64,000 nucleotides of DNA. It comes from Marthasterias glacialis. Taxonomy: Eukaryota; Echinodermata; Asteroidea; Forcipulatida; Asteriidae. Below the pieces are notes generated by a model, which searched no databases, had not been told where the DNA came from, and saw only the letters and a list, made by a program, of their open reading frames with translations. Made by a program: the position numbers and the translations under genes. The stretch is taken from the NCBI GenBank assembly GCA_911728455.2, contig CAJVRT020000004.1, positions 90,371-154,370 of the forward strand. The letters are read 5' to 3'. Below are positions 25,101 to 37,169 of this stretch, piece by piece. Every line of letters starts with the position of its first letter. Position 1 is the stretch's first letter.

Positions 25101-26630
25101 TTTTCGGTTTTTTTGCCCAAAAAGAAGGGCCCTAAAATCGTGGATATTTTCCAAACTAAGGCAGATCCGGACCTGCAAAGTGTAGCGCTGGGGTCGGGGG
25201 AGGTTCCCTCTTGAGTTGGTAGAGCAAAAACGACTTTGAAATTTTGGTCCGAAATTGAAAATCTCTCAAGGGGGGGGTAACGGTGACTTTTTCGGTTTTT
25301 TGGCCCAAAAAGAAGGGCCCTAAAATCGTGGATATTTTCCAAACTAAGGCAGATCCGGACCTGCAAAGTGTAGGGCTGGGGTCGGGGGAGGTTCCCTCTT
25401 GAGTTGGTAGAGCAAAAACGACTTTGAAATTTTGGTCCAAAATTGAAAATCTCTCAAGGGGGGGTAACGGTGACTTTTTCGGTTTTTTGGCCCAAAAAAG
25501 AAGGGTCCTAAAATCGTGGATAGTTTCTAAACTAAGGCTAATCCGGTCCTGCAAAGTGTAGGGCTGGGGTCGGGGGAGGTTCCTTCTTGAGTTGGTAGAG
25601 CAAAAACGACTTTGAAATTTTGGTCCAAAATTGTAAATCTCTCAAGGGGGGGGGGGGGGGGGTGGTAACGGTGACTTTTTCGGTTTTTTGGCCCAAAAAG
25701 AAGGGCCCTAAAATCGTGGATATTTTCCAAACTAAGGTAGATCCGGACCTGCAAAGTGTAGGGCTGGGGTCGGGGGAGGTTCCCTCTTGAGTTGGTAGAG
25801 CAAAAACGACTTTGAAATTTTGGTCCAAAATTGAAAATCTCTCAAGGGGGGGTAACGGTGACTTTTTCGGTTTTTTGGCCCAAAAAGAAGGGCCCTAAAA
25901 TCGTGGATATTTTCCAAACTAAGGCAGATCCGGACCTGCAAAGTGTAGGGCTGGGGTCGGGGGAGGTTCCCTCTTGAGTTGGTAGAGCAAAAACGACTTT
26001 GAAATTTTGGTGCAAAATTGAAAATCTCTCAAGGGGGGGTAACGGTGACTTTTTCGGTTTTTTGGCCCAAAAAGAAGGGCCCTAAAATTGTGGATATTTT
26101 CCAAACTAAGGCAGATCCGGACCTGCAAAGTGTAGGGCTGGGGTCGGGGGAGGTTCCTTCTTGAGTTGGTAGAGCAAAAACGACTTTGAAATTTTGGTCC
26201 AAAATTGTAAATCTCTCAAGGGGGGGGGGGGGGTAACGGTGACTTTTTCGGTTTTTTGGCCCAAAAAGAAGGGCCCTAAAATCGTGGATATTTTCCAAAC
26301 TAAGGCAGATCCGGACCTGCAAAGTGTAGGGCTGGGGTCGGGGGAGAATCCTTCTTGAGTTGGTAGAGCAAAAACGACTTTGAAATGTTGGTCCAAATTG
26401 AAAATCTCTCAAGGGGGGGTAACGGTGACTTTTTCGGTTTTTTGGCCCAAAAAGAAAGGCCCTAAAATCGTGGATATTTTCCAAACTAAGGCAGATCCGG
26501 ACCTGCAAAGTGTAGGGCTGGGGTCGGGGGAGGTTCCCTCTTGAGTTGGTAGAGCAAAAACGACTTTGATATTTTGGTCCAAAATTGAAAATCTCTCAAG
26601 GGGGGGGGGGGGGGGGGGGTAACGGTGACT
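25101..26630 (+). repeat. Eight-monomer tandem duplication, copy 1 (1,530 bp)
   Basis: This unit carries private variants found nowhere else except in copy 2: GTAGCGCTGG, GGTCCGAAATTG, TTTCTAAAC with GGCTAATCCGGTCC, AAGGTAGATCC, GGGAGAATCC and GAAATGTTGG. Each recurs exactly 1,530 bp downstream, including the long G-tracts in between, so the copies are essentially identical over about 1.45 kb. They lie directly next to each other. Confidence 0.93.
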
Positions 26631-28155
26631 TTTTCGGTTTTTTTGCCCAAAAAGAAGGGCCCTAAAATCGTGGATATTTTCCAAACTAAGGCAGATCCGG
26701 ACCTGCAAAGTGTAGCGCTGGGGTCGGGGGAGGTTCCCTCTTGAGTTGGTAGAGCAAAAACGACTTTGAAATTTTGGTCCGAAATTGAAAATCTCTCAAG
26801 GGGGGGGTAACGGTGACTTTTTCGGTTTTTTGGCCCAAAAAGAAGGGCCCTAAAATCGTGGATATTTTCCAAACTAAGGCAGATCCGGACCTGCAAAGTG
26901 TAGGGCTGGGGTCGGGGGAGGTTCCCTCTTGAGTTGGTAGAGCAAAAACGACTTTGAAATTTTGGTCCAAAATTGAAAATCTCTCAAGGGGGGGTAACGG
27001 TGACTTTTTCGGTTTTTTGGCCCAAAAAAGAAGGGTCCTAAAATCGTGGATAGTTTCTAAACTAAGGCTAATCCGGTCCTGCAAAGTGTAGGGCTGGGGT
27101 CGGGGGAGGTTCCTTCTTGAGTTGGTAGAGCAAAAACGACTTTGAAATTTTGGTCCAAAATTGTAAATCTCTCAAGGGGGGGGGGGGGGGGGTGGTAACG
27201 GTGACTTTTTCGGTTTTTTGGCCCAAAAAGAAGGGCCCTAAAATCGTGGATATTTTCCAAACTAAGGTAGATCCGGACCTGCAAAGTGTAGGGCTGGGGT
27301 CGGGGGAGGTTCCCTCTTGAGTTGGTAGAGCAAAAACGACTTTGAAATTTTGGTCCAAAATTGAAAATCTCTCAAGGGGGGGTAACGGTGACTTTTTCGG
27401 TTTTTTGGCCCAAAAAGAAGGGCCCTAAAATCGTGGATATTTTCCAAACTAAGGCAGATCCGGACCTGCAAAGTGTAGGGCTGGGGTCGGGGGAGGTTCC
27501 CTCTTGAGTTGGTAGAGCAAAAACGACTTTGAAATTTTGGTGCAAAATTGAAAATCTCTCAAGGGGGGGTAACGGTGACTTTTTCGGTTTTTTGGCCCAA
27601 AAAGAAGGGCCCTAAAATTGTGGATATTTTCCAAACTAAGGCAGATCCGGACCTGCAAAGTGTAGGGCTGGGGTCGGGGGAGGTTCCTTCTTGAGTTGGT
27701 AGAGCAAAAACGACTTTGAAATTTTGGTCCAAAATTGTAAATCTCTCAAGGGGGGGGGGGGGGTAACGGTGACTTTTTCGGTTTTTTGGCCCAAAAAGAA
27801 GGGCCCTAAAATCGTGGATATTTTCCAAACTAAGGCAGATCCGGACCTGCAAAGTGTAGGGCTGGGGTCGGGGGAGAATCCTTCTTGAGTTGGTAGAGCA
27901 AAAACGACTTTGAAATGTTGGTCCAAATTGAAAATCTCTCAAGGGGGGGTAACGGTGACTTTTTCGGTTTTTTGGCCCAAAAAGAAAGGCCCTAAAATCG
28001 TGGATATTTTCCAAACTAAGGCAGATCCGGACCTGCAAAGTGTAGGGCTGGGGTCGGGGGAGGTTCCCTCTTGAGTTGGTAGAGCAAAAACGACTTTGAA
28101 ATTTTGGTCCAAAATTAAAAATCTCTCAAGGGGGGGGGGGGGGGTAACGGTGACT
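26631..28155 (+). repeat. Eight-monomer tandem duplication, copy 2
   Basis: Copy 2 is near-identical to the preceding 1.53 kb up to about 28,097, where GATATTTTGG of copy 1 is replaced by GAAATTTTGG and AAAATTAAAAATC. The lack of differences elsewhere points to a very recent event, or to an assembly artefact that depth of coverage could expose. Confidence 0.93.
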
Positions 28156-29060
28156 TTTTCGGTTTTTTTGCCCAAAAAGAAGGGCCCTAAAATCGTGGAT
28201 ATTTTCCAAACTAAGGCAGATCCGGACCTGCAAAGTGTAGGGCTGGGGTCGGGGGAGGTTCCCTCTTGAGTTGGTGGAGCAAAAACGACTTTGAAATTTT
28301 GGTCCAAAATTGAAAATCTCTCAAGGGGGGGTAACGGTGACTTTTTTGGTTTTTTGGCCCAAAAAGAAGGGCCCTAAAATCGTGGATATTTTCCAAACTA
28401 AGGCAGATCCGGACCTGCAAAGTGTAGGGCTGGGGTCGGGGGAGGTTCCCTCTTGAGTTGGTAGAGCAAAAACGACTTTGAAATTTTGGTGCAAAATTGA
28501 AAATCTCTCAAGGGGGGGGAACGGTGACTTTTTCGGTTTTTTGGCCCAAAAAGAAGGGCCCTAAAATTGTGGATATTTTCCAAACTAAGGCAGATCCGGA
28601 CCTGCAAAGTGTAGGGCTGGGGTCGGGGGAGGTTCCTTCTTGAGTTGGTAGAGCAAAAACGACTTTGAAATTTTGGTCCAAAATTGTAAATCTCTCAAGG
28701 GGGGGGGGGGTAACGGTGACTTTTTCGGTTTTTTGGCCCCAAAAGAAGGGCCCTAAAATCGTGGATATTTTCCAAACTAAGGCAGATCCGGACCTGCAAA
28801 GTGTAGGGCTGGGGTCGGGGGAGGTTCCTTCTTGAGTTGGTAGAGCAAAAACGACTTTGAAATTTTGGTCCAAATTGAAAATCTCTCAAGGGGGGTAACG
28901 GTGACTTTTTCGGTTTTTTGGCCCAAAAAGAAAGGCCCTAAAATCGTGGATATTTTCCAAACTAAGGCAGATCCGGACCTGCAAAGTGTAGGGCTGGGGT
29001 CGGGGGAGGTTCCCTCTTGAGTTGGTAGAGCAAAAACGACTTTGAAATTTTGGTCCAAAA
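27900..29060 (+). repeat. Block re-used from 23.1-24.3 kb (offset 25 monomers)
   Basis: From about 27.9 kb the variants TCCAAATTG, GAAAGGCCC, AAAATTAAAAATC, GTTGGTGGAGC, a C-type site, GGCCCCAAAAG, a 6-G tract and again GAAAGGCCC follow in the same order as at about 23.16-24.2 kb, at an offset close to 4,758 bp. The correspondence fades at about 29.07 kb, where this copy has a GGGGGTTAACGG junction and the other has GGGGTAACGG. This block flanks the 8-monomer duplication and helps to order the events. Confidence 0.75.
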
Positions 29061-29411
29061 ATGAAAATCTCTCAAGGGGGTTAACGGTGACTTTTTCGGT
29101 TTTTTGGCCCAAAAAGAAGGGCCCAAAAATCGTGGATATTTTCCAAACTAAGGCAGATCCGGACCTGCAAAGTGTAGGGCTGGGGTCGGGGGAGGTTCCT
29201 TCTTGAGTTGGTAGAGCAAAAACGACTTTGAAATTTTGGTCCAAAATTGAAAATCTCTCAAGGGGGGGTAACGGTGACTTTTTCGGTTTTTTGGCCCAAA
29301 AAGAAGGGCCCTAAAATCGTGGATATTTTCCAAACTAAGGCAGATCCGGACCTGCAAAGTGTAGGGCTGGGGTCGGGGGAGGTTCCTTCTTGAGTTGGTA
29401 GAGCAAAAACG

Positions 29412-29990
29412 ACTTTGAAATTTTGGTCCAAAATTGTAAATCTCTCAAGGGGGGGGGGGGGGTAACGGTGACTTTTTCGGTTTTTTGGCCCAAAAAGAAG
29501 GGCCCTAAAATCGTGGATATTTTCCAAACTAAGGCAGATCCGGACCTGCAAAGTGTAGGGCTGGGGTCGGGGGAGGTTCCCTCTTGAGTTGGTAGAGCAA
29601 AAACGACTTTGAAATTTTGGTCCAAAATTGTAAATCTCTCAAGGGGGGGGGGGGGGGTGGTAACGGTGACTTTTTCGGTTTTTTGGCCAGAAAAAGAAGG
29701 GCCCTAAAATCGTGGATATTTTCCAAACTAAGGCATATCCGGACCTGCAAAGTGTAGGGCTGGGGTCGGGGGAGGTTCCCTCTTGAGTTGGTAGAGCAAA
29801 AACGACTTTGAAATTTTGGTCCAAAATTGAAAATCTCTCAAGGGGGTTAACGGTGACTTTTTCGGTTTTTTGGCCCAAAAAGAAGGGCCCTAAAATCGTG
29901 GATATTTTCCAAACTAAGGCAGATCCGGACCTGCAAAGTGTAGGGCTGGGGTCGGGGGAGGTTCCCTCTGGAGTTGGTAGAGCAAAAACG
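29412..29990 (+). repeat. Source segment of a ~0.58-kb duplication
   Basis: Contains the rare series ATTGTAAATC, a G-tract ending TGGTAACGG, GGCCAGAAAAAG, GGCATATCC, GGGTTAACGG and CCCTCTGGAG. The same series recurs 1,829 bp downstream. Which copy came first is not certain; this one sits within intact monomers, so it is the likelier source. Confidence 0.75.
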
Positions 29991-31200
29991 ACTTTGAAAT
30001 TTTGGTCCAAAATTGTAAATCTCTCAAGGGGGGGGGGGGGGGGGTAACGGTGACTTTTTCGGTTTTTTGGCCCAAAAAGAAGGGCCCTAAAATCGTGGAT
30101 ATTTTCCAAACTAAGGCAGATCCGGACCTGCAAAGTGTAGGGCTGGGGTCGGGGGAGGTTCCTTCTTGAGTTGGTAGAGCAAAAACGACTTTGAAATTTT
30201 GGTCCAAATTGAAAATCTCTCAAGGGGGGGTAACGGTGACTTTTTCGGTTTTTTGGCCCAAAAAGAAAGGCCCAAAATCGTGGATATTTTCCAAACTAAG
30301 GCAGATCCGGACCTGCAAAGTGTAGGGCTGGGGTCGGGGGAGGTTCCCTCTTGAGTTGGTAGAGCAAAAACGACTTTGAAATTTTGGTCCAAAATTGAAA
30401 ATCTCTCAGGGGGGGGGGGGGGGTAACGGTGACTTTTTCGGTTTTTTGGCCCAAAAAGAAGGGCCCTAAAATCGTGGATATTTTCCAAACTAAGGCAGAT
30501 CCGGACCTGCAAAGTGTAGGGCTGGGGTCGGGGGAGGTTCCCTCTTGAGTTGGTAGAGCAAAAACGACTTTGAAATTTTGGTCCAAAATTGAAAATCTCT
30601 CAAGGGGGGGTAACGGTGACTTTTTCGGTTTTTTGGCCCAAAAAGAAGGGCCCTAAAATCGTGGATATTTTCCAAACTAAGGCAGATCCGGACCTGCAAA
30701 GTGTAGGGCTGGGGTCGGGGGAGGTTCCTTCTTGAGTTGGTAGAGCAAAAACGACTTTGAAATTTTGGTCCAAAATTGTAAATCTCTCAAGGGGGGGGGG
30801 GGTAACGGTGACTTTTTCGGTTTTTTGGCCCAAAAAGAAGGGCCCTAAAATCGTGGATATTTTCCAAACTAAGGCAGATCCGGACCTGCAAAGTGTAGGG
30901 CTGGGGTCGGGGGAGGTTCCTTCTTGAGTTGGTAGAGCAAAAACGACTTTGAAATTTTGGTCCAAAATTGAAAATCTCTCAAGGGGGGGTAACGGTGACT
31001 TTTTCGGTTTTTTTGCCCAAAAAGAAGGGCCCTAAAATCGTGGATATTTTCCAAACTAAGGCAGATCCGGACCTGCAAAGTGTAGGGCTGGGGTCGGGGG
31101 AGGTTCCCTCTTGAGTTGGTAGAGCAAAAACGACTTTGATATTTTGGTCCAAAATTGAAAATCTCTCAAGGGGGGGGGGGGGGGGGGGGTAACGGTGACT

Positions 31201-31304
31201 TTTTCGGTTTTTTTGCCCAAAAAGAAGGGCCCTAAAATCGACTTTGAAATTTTGGTCCAAAATTGTAAATCTCTCAAGGGGGGGGGGGGGGGGTAACGGT
31301 GACT
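31201..31304 (+). repeat. Truncated monomer at an out-of-register junction (104 bp)
   Basis: The unit runs normally to CCTAAAATCG (ending at 31,240), then jumps to ACTTTGAAATTTTGG. It lacks about 92 bp of the consensus, including the CTAAGG site, the TCCGGA dyad, the G-rich block and the D-arm-like segment. Both sides carry CG at the join, giving a 2-bp microhomology. The right side begins the copy of the 29,412-29,990 segment, so the break is also a duplication boundary. Confidence 0.9.
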
Positions 31305-31820
31305 TTTTCGGTTTTTTGGCCCAAAAAGAAGGGCCCTAAAATCGTGGATATTTTCCAAACTAAGGCAGATCCGGACCTGCAAAGTGTAGGGCTGGGGTCG
31401 GGGGAGGTTCCCTCTTGAGTTGGTAGAGCAAAAACGACTTTGAAATTTTGGTCCAAAATTGTAAATCTCTCAAGGGGGGGGGGGGGTGGTAACGGTGACT
31501 TTTTCGGTTTTTTGGCCAGAAAAAGAAGGGCCCTAAAATCGTGGATATTTTCCAAACTAAGGCATATCCGGACCTGCAAAGTGTAGGGCTGGGGTCGGGG
31601 GAGGTTCCCTCTTGAGTTGGTAGAGCAAAAACGACTTTGAAATTTTGGTCCAAAATTGAAAATCTCTCAAGGGGGTTAACGGTGACTTTTTCGGTTTTTG
31701 GCCCAAAAAGAAGGGCCCTAAAATCGTGGATATTTTCCAAACTAAGGCAGATCCGGACCTGCAAAGTGTAGGGCTGGGGTCGGGGGAGGTTCCCTCTGGA
31801 GTTGGTAGAGCAAAAACGAC
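31241..31820 (+). repeat. Second copy of the 29.41-kb segment
   Basis: Starting exactly at the junction, this stretch repeats the rare variants of 29,412-29,990 (GGCCAGAAAAAG, GGCATATCC, GGGTTAACGG, CCCTCTGGAG). It returns to other monomer types near 31.82 kb, where ATTGAAAATC and a 7-G tract replace ATTGTAAATC and a long tract. One T is missing from the T-run at about 31,693 relative to the source. Confidence 0.75.
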
Positions 31821-33196
31821 TTTGAAATTTTGGTCCAAAATTGAAAATCTCTCAAGGGGGGGTAACGGTGACTTTTTCGGTTTTTTGGCCCAAAAAGAAG
31901 GGCCCTAAAATCCTGGATATTTTCCAAACTAAGGCAGATCCGGACCTGCAAAGTGTAGGGCTGGGGTCGGGGGAGGTTCCTTCTTGAGTTGGTAGAGCAA
32001 AAACGACTTTGAAATTTTGGTCCAAAATTGTAAATCTCTCAAGGGGGGGGGGGGGGGGTAACGGTGACTTTTTCGGTTTTTTGGCCCAAAAAGAAGGGCC
32101 CTAAAATCGTGGATATTTTCCAAACTAAGGCAGATCCGGACCTGCAAAGTGTAAGGCTGGGGTCGGGGGAGGTTCCCTCTTGAGTTGGTAGAGCAAAAAC
32201 GACTTTGAAATGTTGGTCCAAAATTGAAAATCCCTCAAGGGGGGGTAACGGTGACTTTTTCGGTTTTTTGGCCCAAAAGAAGGGCCCTAAAATCGTGGAT
32301 ATTTTCCAAACTAAGGCAGATCCGGACCTGCAAAGTGTAGGGCTGGGGTCGGGGGAGGTTCCTTCTTGAGTTGGTAGAGCAAAAACGACTTTGAAATTTT
32401 GGTCCAAAATTGTAAATCTCTCAAGGGGGGGGGGGGGGGGGGTAACGGTGACTTTTTCGGTTTTTTGGCCCAAAAAGAAGGGCCCTAAAATCGTGGATAT
32501 TTTCCAAACTAAGGCAGATCCGGACCTGCAAAGTGTAGGGCTGGGTCGGGGGAGGTTCCCTCTTGAGTTGGTAGAGCAAAAACGACTTTGAAATTTTGGT
32601 CCAAAATTGTAAATCTCTCAAGGGGGGGTAACGGTGACTTTTTTGGTTTTTTGGCCCAAAAAGAAGGGCCCTAAAATCCTGGATATTTTCCAAACTAAGG
32701 CAGATCCGGACCTGCAAAGTGTAAGGCTGGGGTCGGGGGAGGTTCCCTCTTGAGTTGGTAGAGCAAAAACGACTTTGAAATTTTGGTCCAAATTGAAAAT
32801 CTCTCAAGGGGGGGGGGGTAACGGCGACTTTTTCTGTTTTTTGGCCCAAAATAGAAGGGCCCAAAAATCGTGGATATTTTCCAAACTAAGGCAGATCCGG
32901 ACCTGCAAAGTGTAGGGCTGGGGTCGGGGGAGGTTCCCTCTTGAGTTGGTAGAGCAAAAACGACTTTGAAATTTTGGTCCAAAATTGTAAATCTCTCAAG
33001 GGGGGGGGGGGGGTGGTAACGGTGACTTTTTCGGTTTTTTGGCCCAAAAAGAAGGGCCCTAAAATCGTGGATATTTTCCAAACTAAGGCACTTCCGGACC
33101 TGCAAAGTGTAGGGCTGGGGTTGGGGGAGGTTCCCTTATGAGTTGGTAGAGCAAAAACGACTTTGAAATTTTGGTCCAAAATTGAAAATCTCTCAA

Positions 33197-33199
33197 GGG
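33197..33199 (+). repeat. Shortest G-tract of the array (3 G)
   Basis: CTCTCAAGGGTAACGG has only three G where seven is usual. It is the low extreme of the length distribution and a useful unique landmark. Confidence 0.9.
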
Positions 33200-34531
33200 T
33201 AACGGTGACTTTTTCGGTTTTTTGGCCCAAAAAGAAGGGCCCTAAAATCGTGGATATTTTCCAAACTAAGGCAGATCCGGACCTGCAAAGTGTAGGGCTG
33301 GGGTCGGGGGAGGTTCCTTCTTGAGTTGGTAGAGCAAAAACGACTTTGAAATTTTGGTCCAAATTGAAAATCTCTCAAGGGGGGGTAACGGTGACTTTTT
33401 CGGTTTTTTGGCCCAAAAAGAAGGGCCCTAAAATCGTGGATATTTTCCAAATTAAGGCAGATCCGGACCTGCAAAGTGTAGGGCTGGGGTCGGGGGAGGT
33501 TCCCTCTTGAGTTGGTAGAGCAAAAACGACTTTGAAATTTTGGTCCAAAATTGAAAATCTCTCAAGGGGGGGTAACGGTGACTTTTTCGGTTTTTTGGCC
33601 CAAAAAAGAAGGGTCCTAAAATCGTGGATATTTTCCAAACTAAGGCAGATCCGGACCTGCAAAGTGTAGGGCTGGGGTCGGGGGAGGTTCCCTCTTGAGT
33701 TGGTAGAGCAAAAACGACTTTGAAATTTTGGTCCAAAATTGAAAATCTCTCAAGGGGGGGTAACGGTGACTTTTTCGGTTTTTTGGCCCAAAAAGAAGGG
33801 CCCTAAAATCGTGGATATTTTCCAAACTAAGGCAGATCCGGACCTGCAAAGTGTAGGGCTGGGGTCGGGGGAGGTTCCCTCTTGAGTTGGTAGAGCAAAA
33901 ACGACTTTGAAATTTTGGTCCAAAATTGTAAATCTCTCAAGGGGGGGTAACGGTGACTTTTTTGGTTTTTTGGCCCAAAAAGAAGGGCCCTAAAATCCTG
34001 GATATTTTCCAAACTAAGGCAGATCCGGACCTGCAAAGTGTAAGGCTGGGGTCGGGGGAGGTTCCCTCTTGAGTTGGTAGAGCAAAAACGACTTTGAAAT
34101 TTTGGTCCAAAATTGTAAATCTCTCAAGGGGGGGGGGGGGGGGTGGTAACGGTGACTTTTTCGGTTTTTTGGCCCAAAAAGAAGGGCCCTAAAATCGTGG
34201 ATATTTTCCAAACTAAGGTAGATGCGGACCTGCAAAGTGTAGGGCTGGGGTCGGGGGAGGTTCCCTCTTGAGTTGGTAGAGCAAAAACGACTTTGAAATT
34301 TTGGTCCAAAATTGAAAATCTCTCAAGGGGGGGTAACGGTGACTTTTTCGGTTTTTTGGCCAAAAAGAAGGGCCCTAAAATCGTGGATATTTTCCAAACT
34401 AAGGCAGATCCGGACCTGCAAAGTGTAGGGCTGGGGTCGGGGGAGGTTCCCTCTTGAGTTGGTAGAGCAAAAACGACTTTGAAATTTTGGTCCAAAATTG
34501 AAAATCTCTCAAGGGGGGGGGGTAACGGTGA

Positions 34532-35089
34532 CTTTTTCGGTTTTTTGGCCCCAAAAGCAGGGCCCTAAAAACGTGGATATTTTCCAAACTAAGGCAGATC
34601 CGGACCTGCAAAGTGTAGGGCTGGGGTCGGGGGAGGTTCCCTCTTGGTAGAGCAAAAACGACTTTGAAATTTTGGTCCAAAATTGAAAATCTCTCAAGGG
34701 GGGGTAACGGTGACTTTTTCGGTTTTTTGGCCCAAAAAGAAGGGCCCTAAAATCGTGGATATTTTCCAAACTAAGGCAGATCCGGACCTGCAAAGTGTAG
34801 GGCTGGGGTCGGGGAGGTTCCCTCTTGAGTTGGTAGAGCAAAAACGACTTTGAAATTTTGGTCCAAAATTGAAAATCTCTCAAGGGGGGGGGGGGTAACG
34901 GTGACTTTTTCGGTTTTTTGGCCCCAAAAGCAGGGCCCTAAAAACGTGGATATTTTCCAAACTAAGGCAGATCCGGACCTGCAAAGTGTAGGGCTGGGGT
35001 CGGGGGAGGTTCCCTCTTGGTAGAGCAAAAACGACTTTGAAATTTTGGTCCAAAATTGAAAATCTCTCAAGGGGGGGTAACGGTGACTT
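34532..35089 (+). repeat. Local two-monomer duplication
   Basis: Units starting at 34,532 and 34,902 share three rare traits: GGCCCCAAAAGCAGGG, CTAAAAACGTGG, and loss of eight bases giving CTCTTGGTAGAGC, whose two sites lie 373 bp apart. A different monomer with one G fewer (GTCGGGGAGG) lies between them. The simplest reading is a two-monomer tandem duplication with little divergence since. Confidence 0.82.
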
Positions 35090-37169
35090 TTTTGGTTTTT
35101 TGGCCCAAAAAAGAAGGGCCCTAAAATCGTGGATAGTTTCCAAACTAAGGCAGATCCGGACCTGCAAAGTGTAGGGCTGGGGTCGGGGGAGGTTCCCTCT
35201 TGAGTTGGTAGAGCAAAAACGACTTTGAAATTTTGGTCCAAAATTGTAAATCTCTCAAGGGGGGGGGGGTGGTAACGGTGACTTTTTCGGTTTTTTGGCC
35301 CAAAAAGAAGGGCCCTAAAATCGTGGATATTTTCCAAACTAAGGTAGATCCGGACCTGCAAAGTGTAGGGCTGGGGTCGGGGGAGGTTCCCTCTTGAGTT
35401 GGTAGAGCAAAAACGACTTTGAAATTTTGGTCCAAAATTGAAAATCTCTCAAGGGGGGGTAACGGTGACTTTTTCGGTTTTTTGGCCCATTTAGAAGGGC
35501 CCTAAAATCGTGGATATTTTCCAAACTAAGGCAGATCCGGACCTGCAAAGTGTAGGGCTGGGGTCGGGGAGGTTCCCTCTTGAGTTGGTAGAGCAAAAAC
35601 GACTTTGAAATTTTGGTCCAAAATTGAAAATCTCTCAAGGGGGGGTAACGGTGACTTTTTCGGTTTTTTGGCCCAAAAAGAAGGGCCCTAAAATCGTGGA
35701 TATTTTCCAAACTAAGGCAGATCCGGACCTGCAAAGTGTAGGGCTGGGGTCGGGGGAGGTTCCCTCTTGAGTTGGTAGAGCAAAAACGACTTTGAAATTT
35801 TGGTCCAAAATTGAAAATCTCTCAAGGGGGGGGGGTAACGGTGACTTTTTCGGTTTTTTGGCCCCAAAAGAAGGGCCCTAAAATCGTGGATATTTTCCAA
35901 ACTAAGGCAGATCCGGACCTGCAAAGTGTAGGGCTGGGGTCGGGGGAGGTTCCCTCTTGAGTTGGTAGAGCAAGAACGACTTTGAAATTTTGGTCCAAAA
36001 TTGAAAATCTCTCAAGGGGGGGTAACGGTGACTTTTTCGGTTTTTTTGGCCCAAAAAGAAGGGCCCTAAAATCGTGGATATTTTCCAAACTACGGCAGAT
36101 CCGGACCTGCAAAGTGTAGGGCTGGGGTCGGGGGAGGTTCCCTCTTGAGTTGGTAGAGCAAAAACGACTTTGAAATTTTGGTCCAAAATTGAAAATCTCT
36201 CAAGGGGGGGTAACGGTGACTTTTTCGGTTTTTTGGCCCAAAAAGAAGGGCCCTAAAATCCTGGATATTTTCCAAACTAAGGCAGATCCAGACCTGCAAA
36301 GTGTAGGGCTGGGGTCGGGGGAGGTTCCCTCTTGAGTTGGTAGAGCAAAAACGACTTTGAAATTTTGGTCCAAAATTGAAAATCTCTCAAGGGGGGGTAC
36401 AGTGACTTTTTCGGTTTTTTGGCCCAAAAAGAAGGGCCCTAAAATCCTGGATATTTTCCAAACTAAGGCAGATCCGGACCTGCAAAGTGTAGGGCTGGGG
36501 TCGGGGGAGGTTCCCTCTTGAGTTGGTAGAGCAAAACGACTTTGAAATTTTGGTCCAAAATTGAAAATCTCTCAAGGGGGGGTAACGGTGACTTTTTTGG
36601 TTTTTTGGCCCAAAAAGAAGGGCCCTAAAATCGTGGATATTTTCCAAACTAAGGCAGATCCGGACCTGCAAAGTGTAGGGCTGGGGTCGGGGGAGGTTCC
36701 CTCTTGAGTTGGTAGAGCAAAAACGACTTTGAAATTTTGGTCCAAAATTGAAAATCTCTCAAGGGGGGGGGGGGGGGGTAACGGTGACTTTTTCGGTTTT
36801 TTGGCCCAAAAAGAAGGGCCCTAAAATCGTGGATATTTTCCAAACTAAGGCAGATCCGGACCTGCAAAGTGTAGGGCTGGGGTCAGGGGAGGTTCCCTCT
36901 TGAGTTGGTAGAGCAAAAACGACTTTGAAATTTTGGTCCAAAATTGAAAATCTCTCAAGGGGGGGGGGGGGTAACGGTGACTTTTTCGGTTTTTTGGCCC
37001 ATTTAGAAGGGCCCTAAACTCGTGGATATTTTCCAAACTAAGGCAGATCCGGACCTGCAAAGTGTAGGGCTGGGGTCGGGGGAGGTTCCCTCTTGAGTTG
37101 GTAGAGCAAAAACGACTTTGAAATTTTGGTCCAAAATTGAAAATCTCTCAAGGGGGGGTAACGGTGACT

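Larger units (their letters stand above)
14106..28675 (+). repeat. Higher-order repeat domain marked by C-type monomers
   Basis: Ten sites read GGTGCAAAA instead of GGTCCAAAA, at 14253, 16519, 18973, 20116, 21819, 22777, 23730, 26009, 27539 and 28488. Each is followed in the next unit by ATTGTGG in place of ATCGTGG. Spacings of 2266, 2454, 1143, 1703, 958, 953, 2279, 1530 and 949 bp correspond to 12, 13, 6, 9, 5, 5, 12, 8 and 5 monomers. The neighbouring units also recur (a TGG-type unit before, an ATTGTAAATC unit with a long G-tract after). The pattern fits repeated unequal exchange that added and removed blocks around a common cassette. Confidence 0.85.

Noticed and set aside
25101-28155. 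Treating the 1,530-bp identity as certain proof of recent duplication
   Set aside because: Near-identity over 1.45 kb could also come from assembly error in repeat DNA. It is reported as a repeat, but its age is left open.
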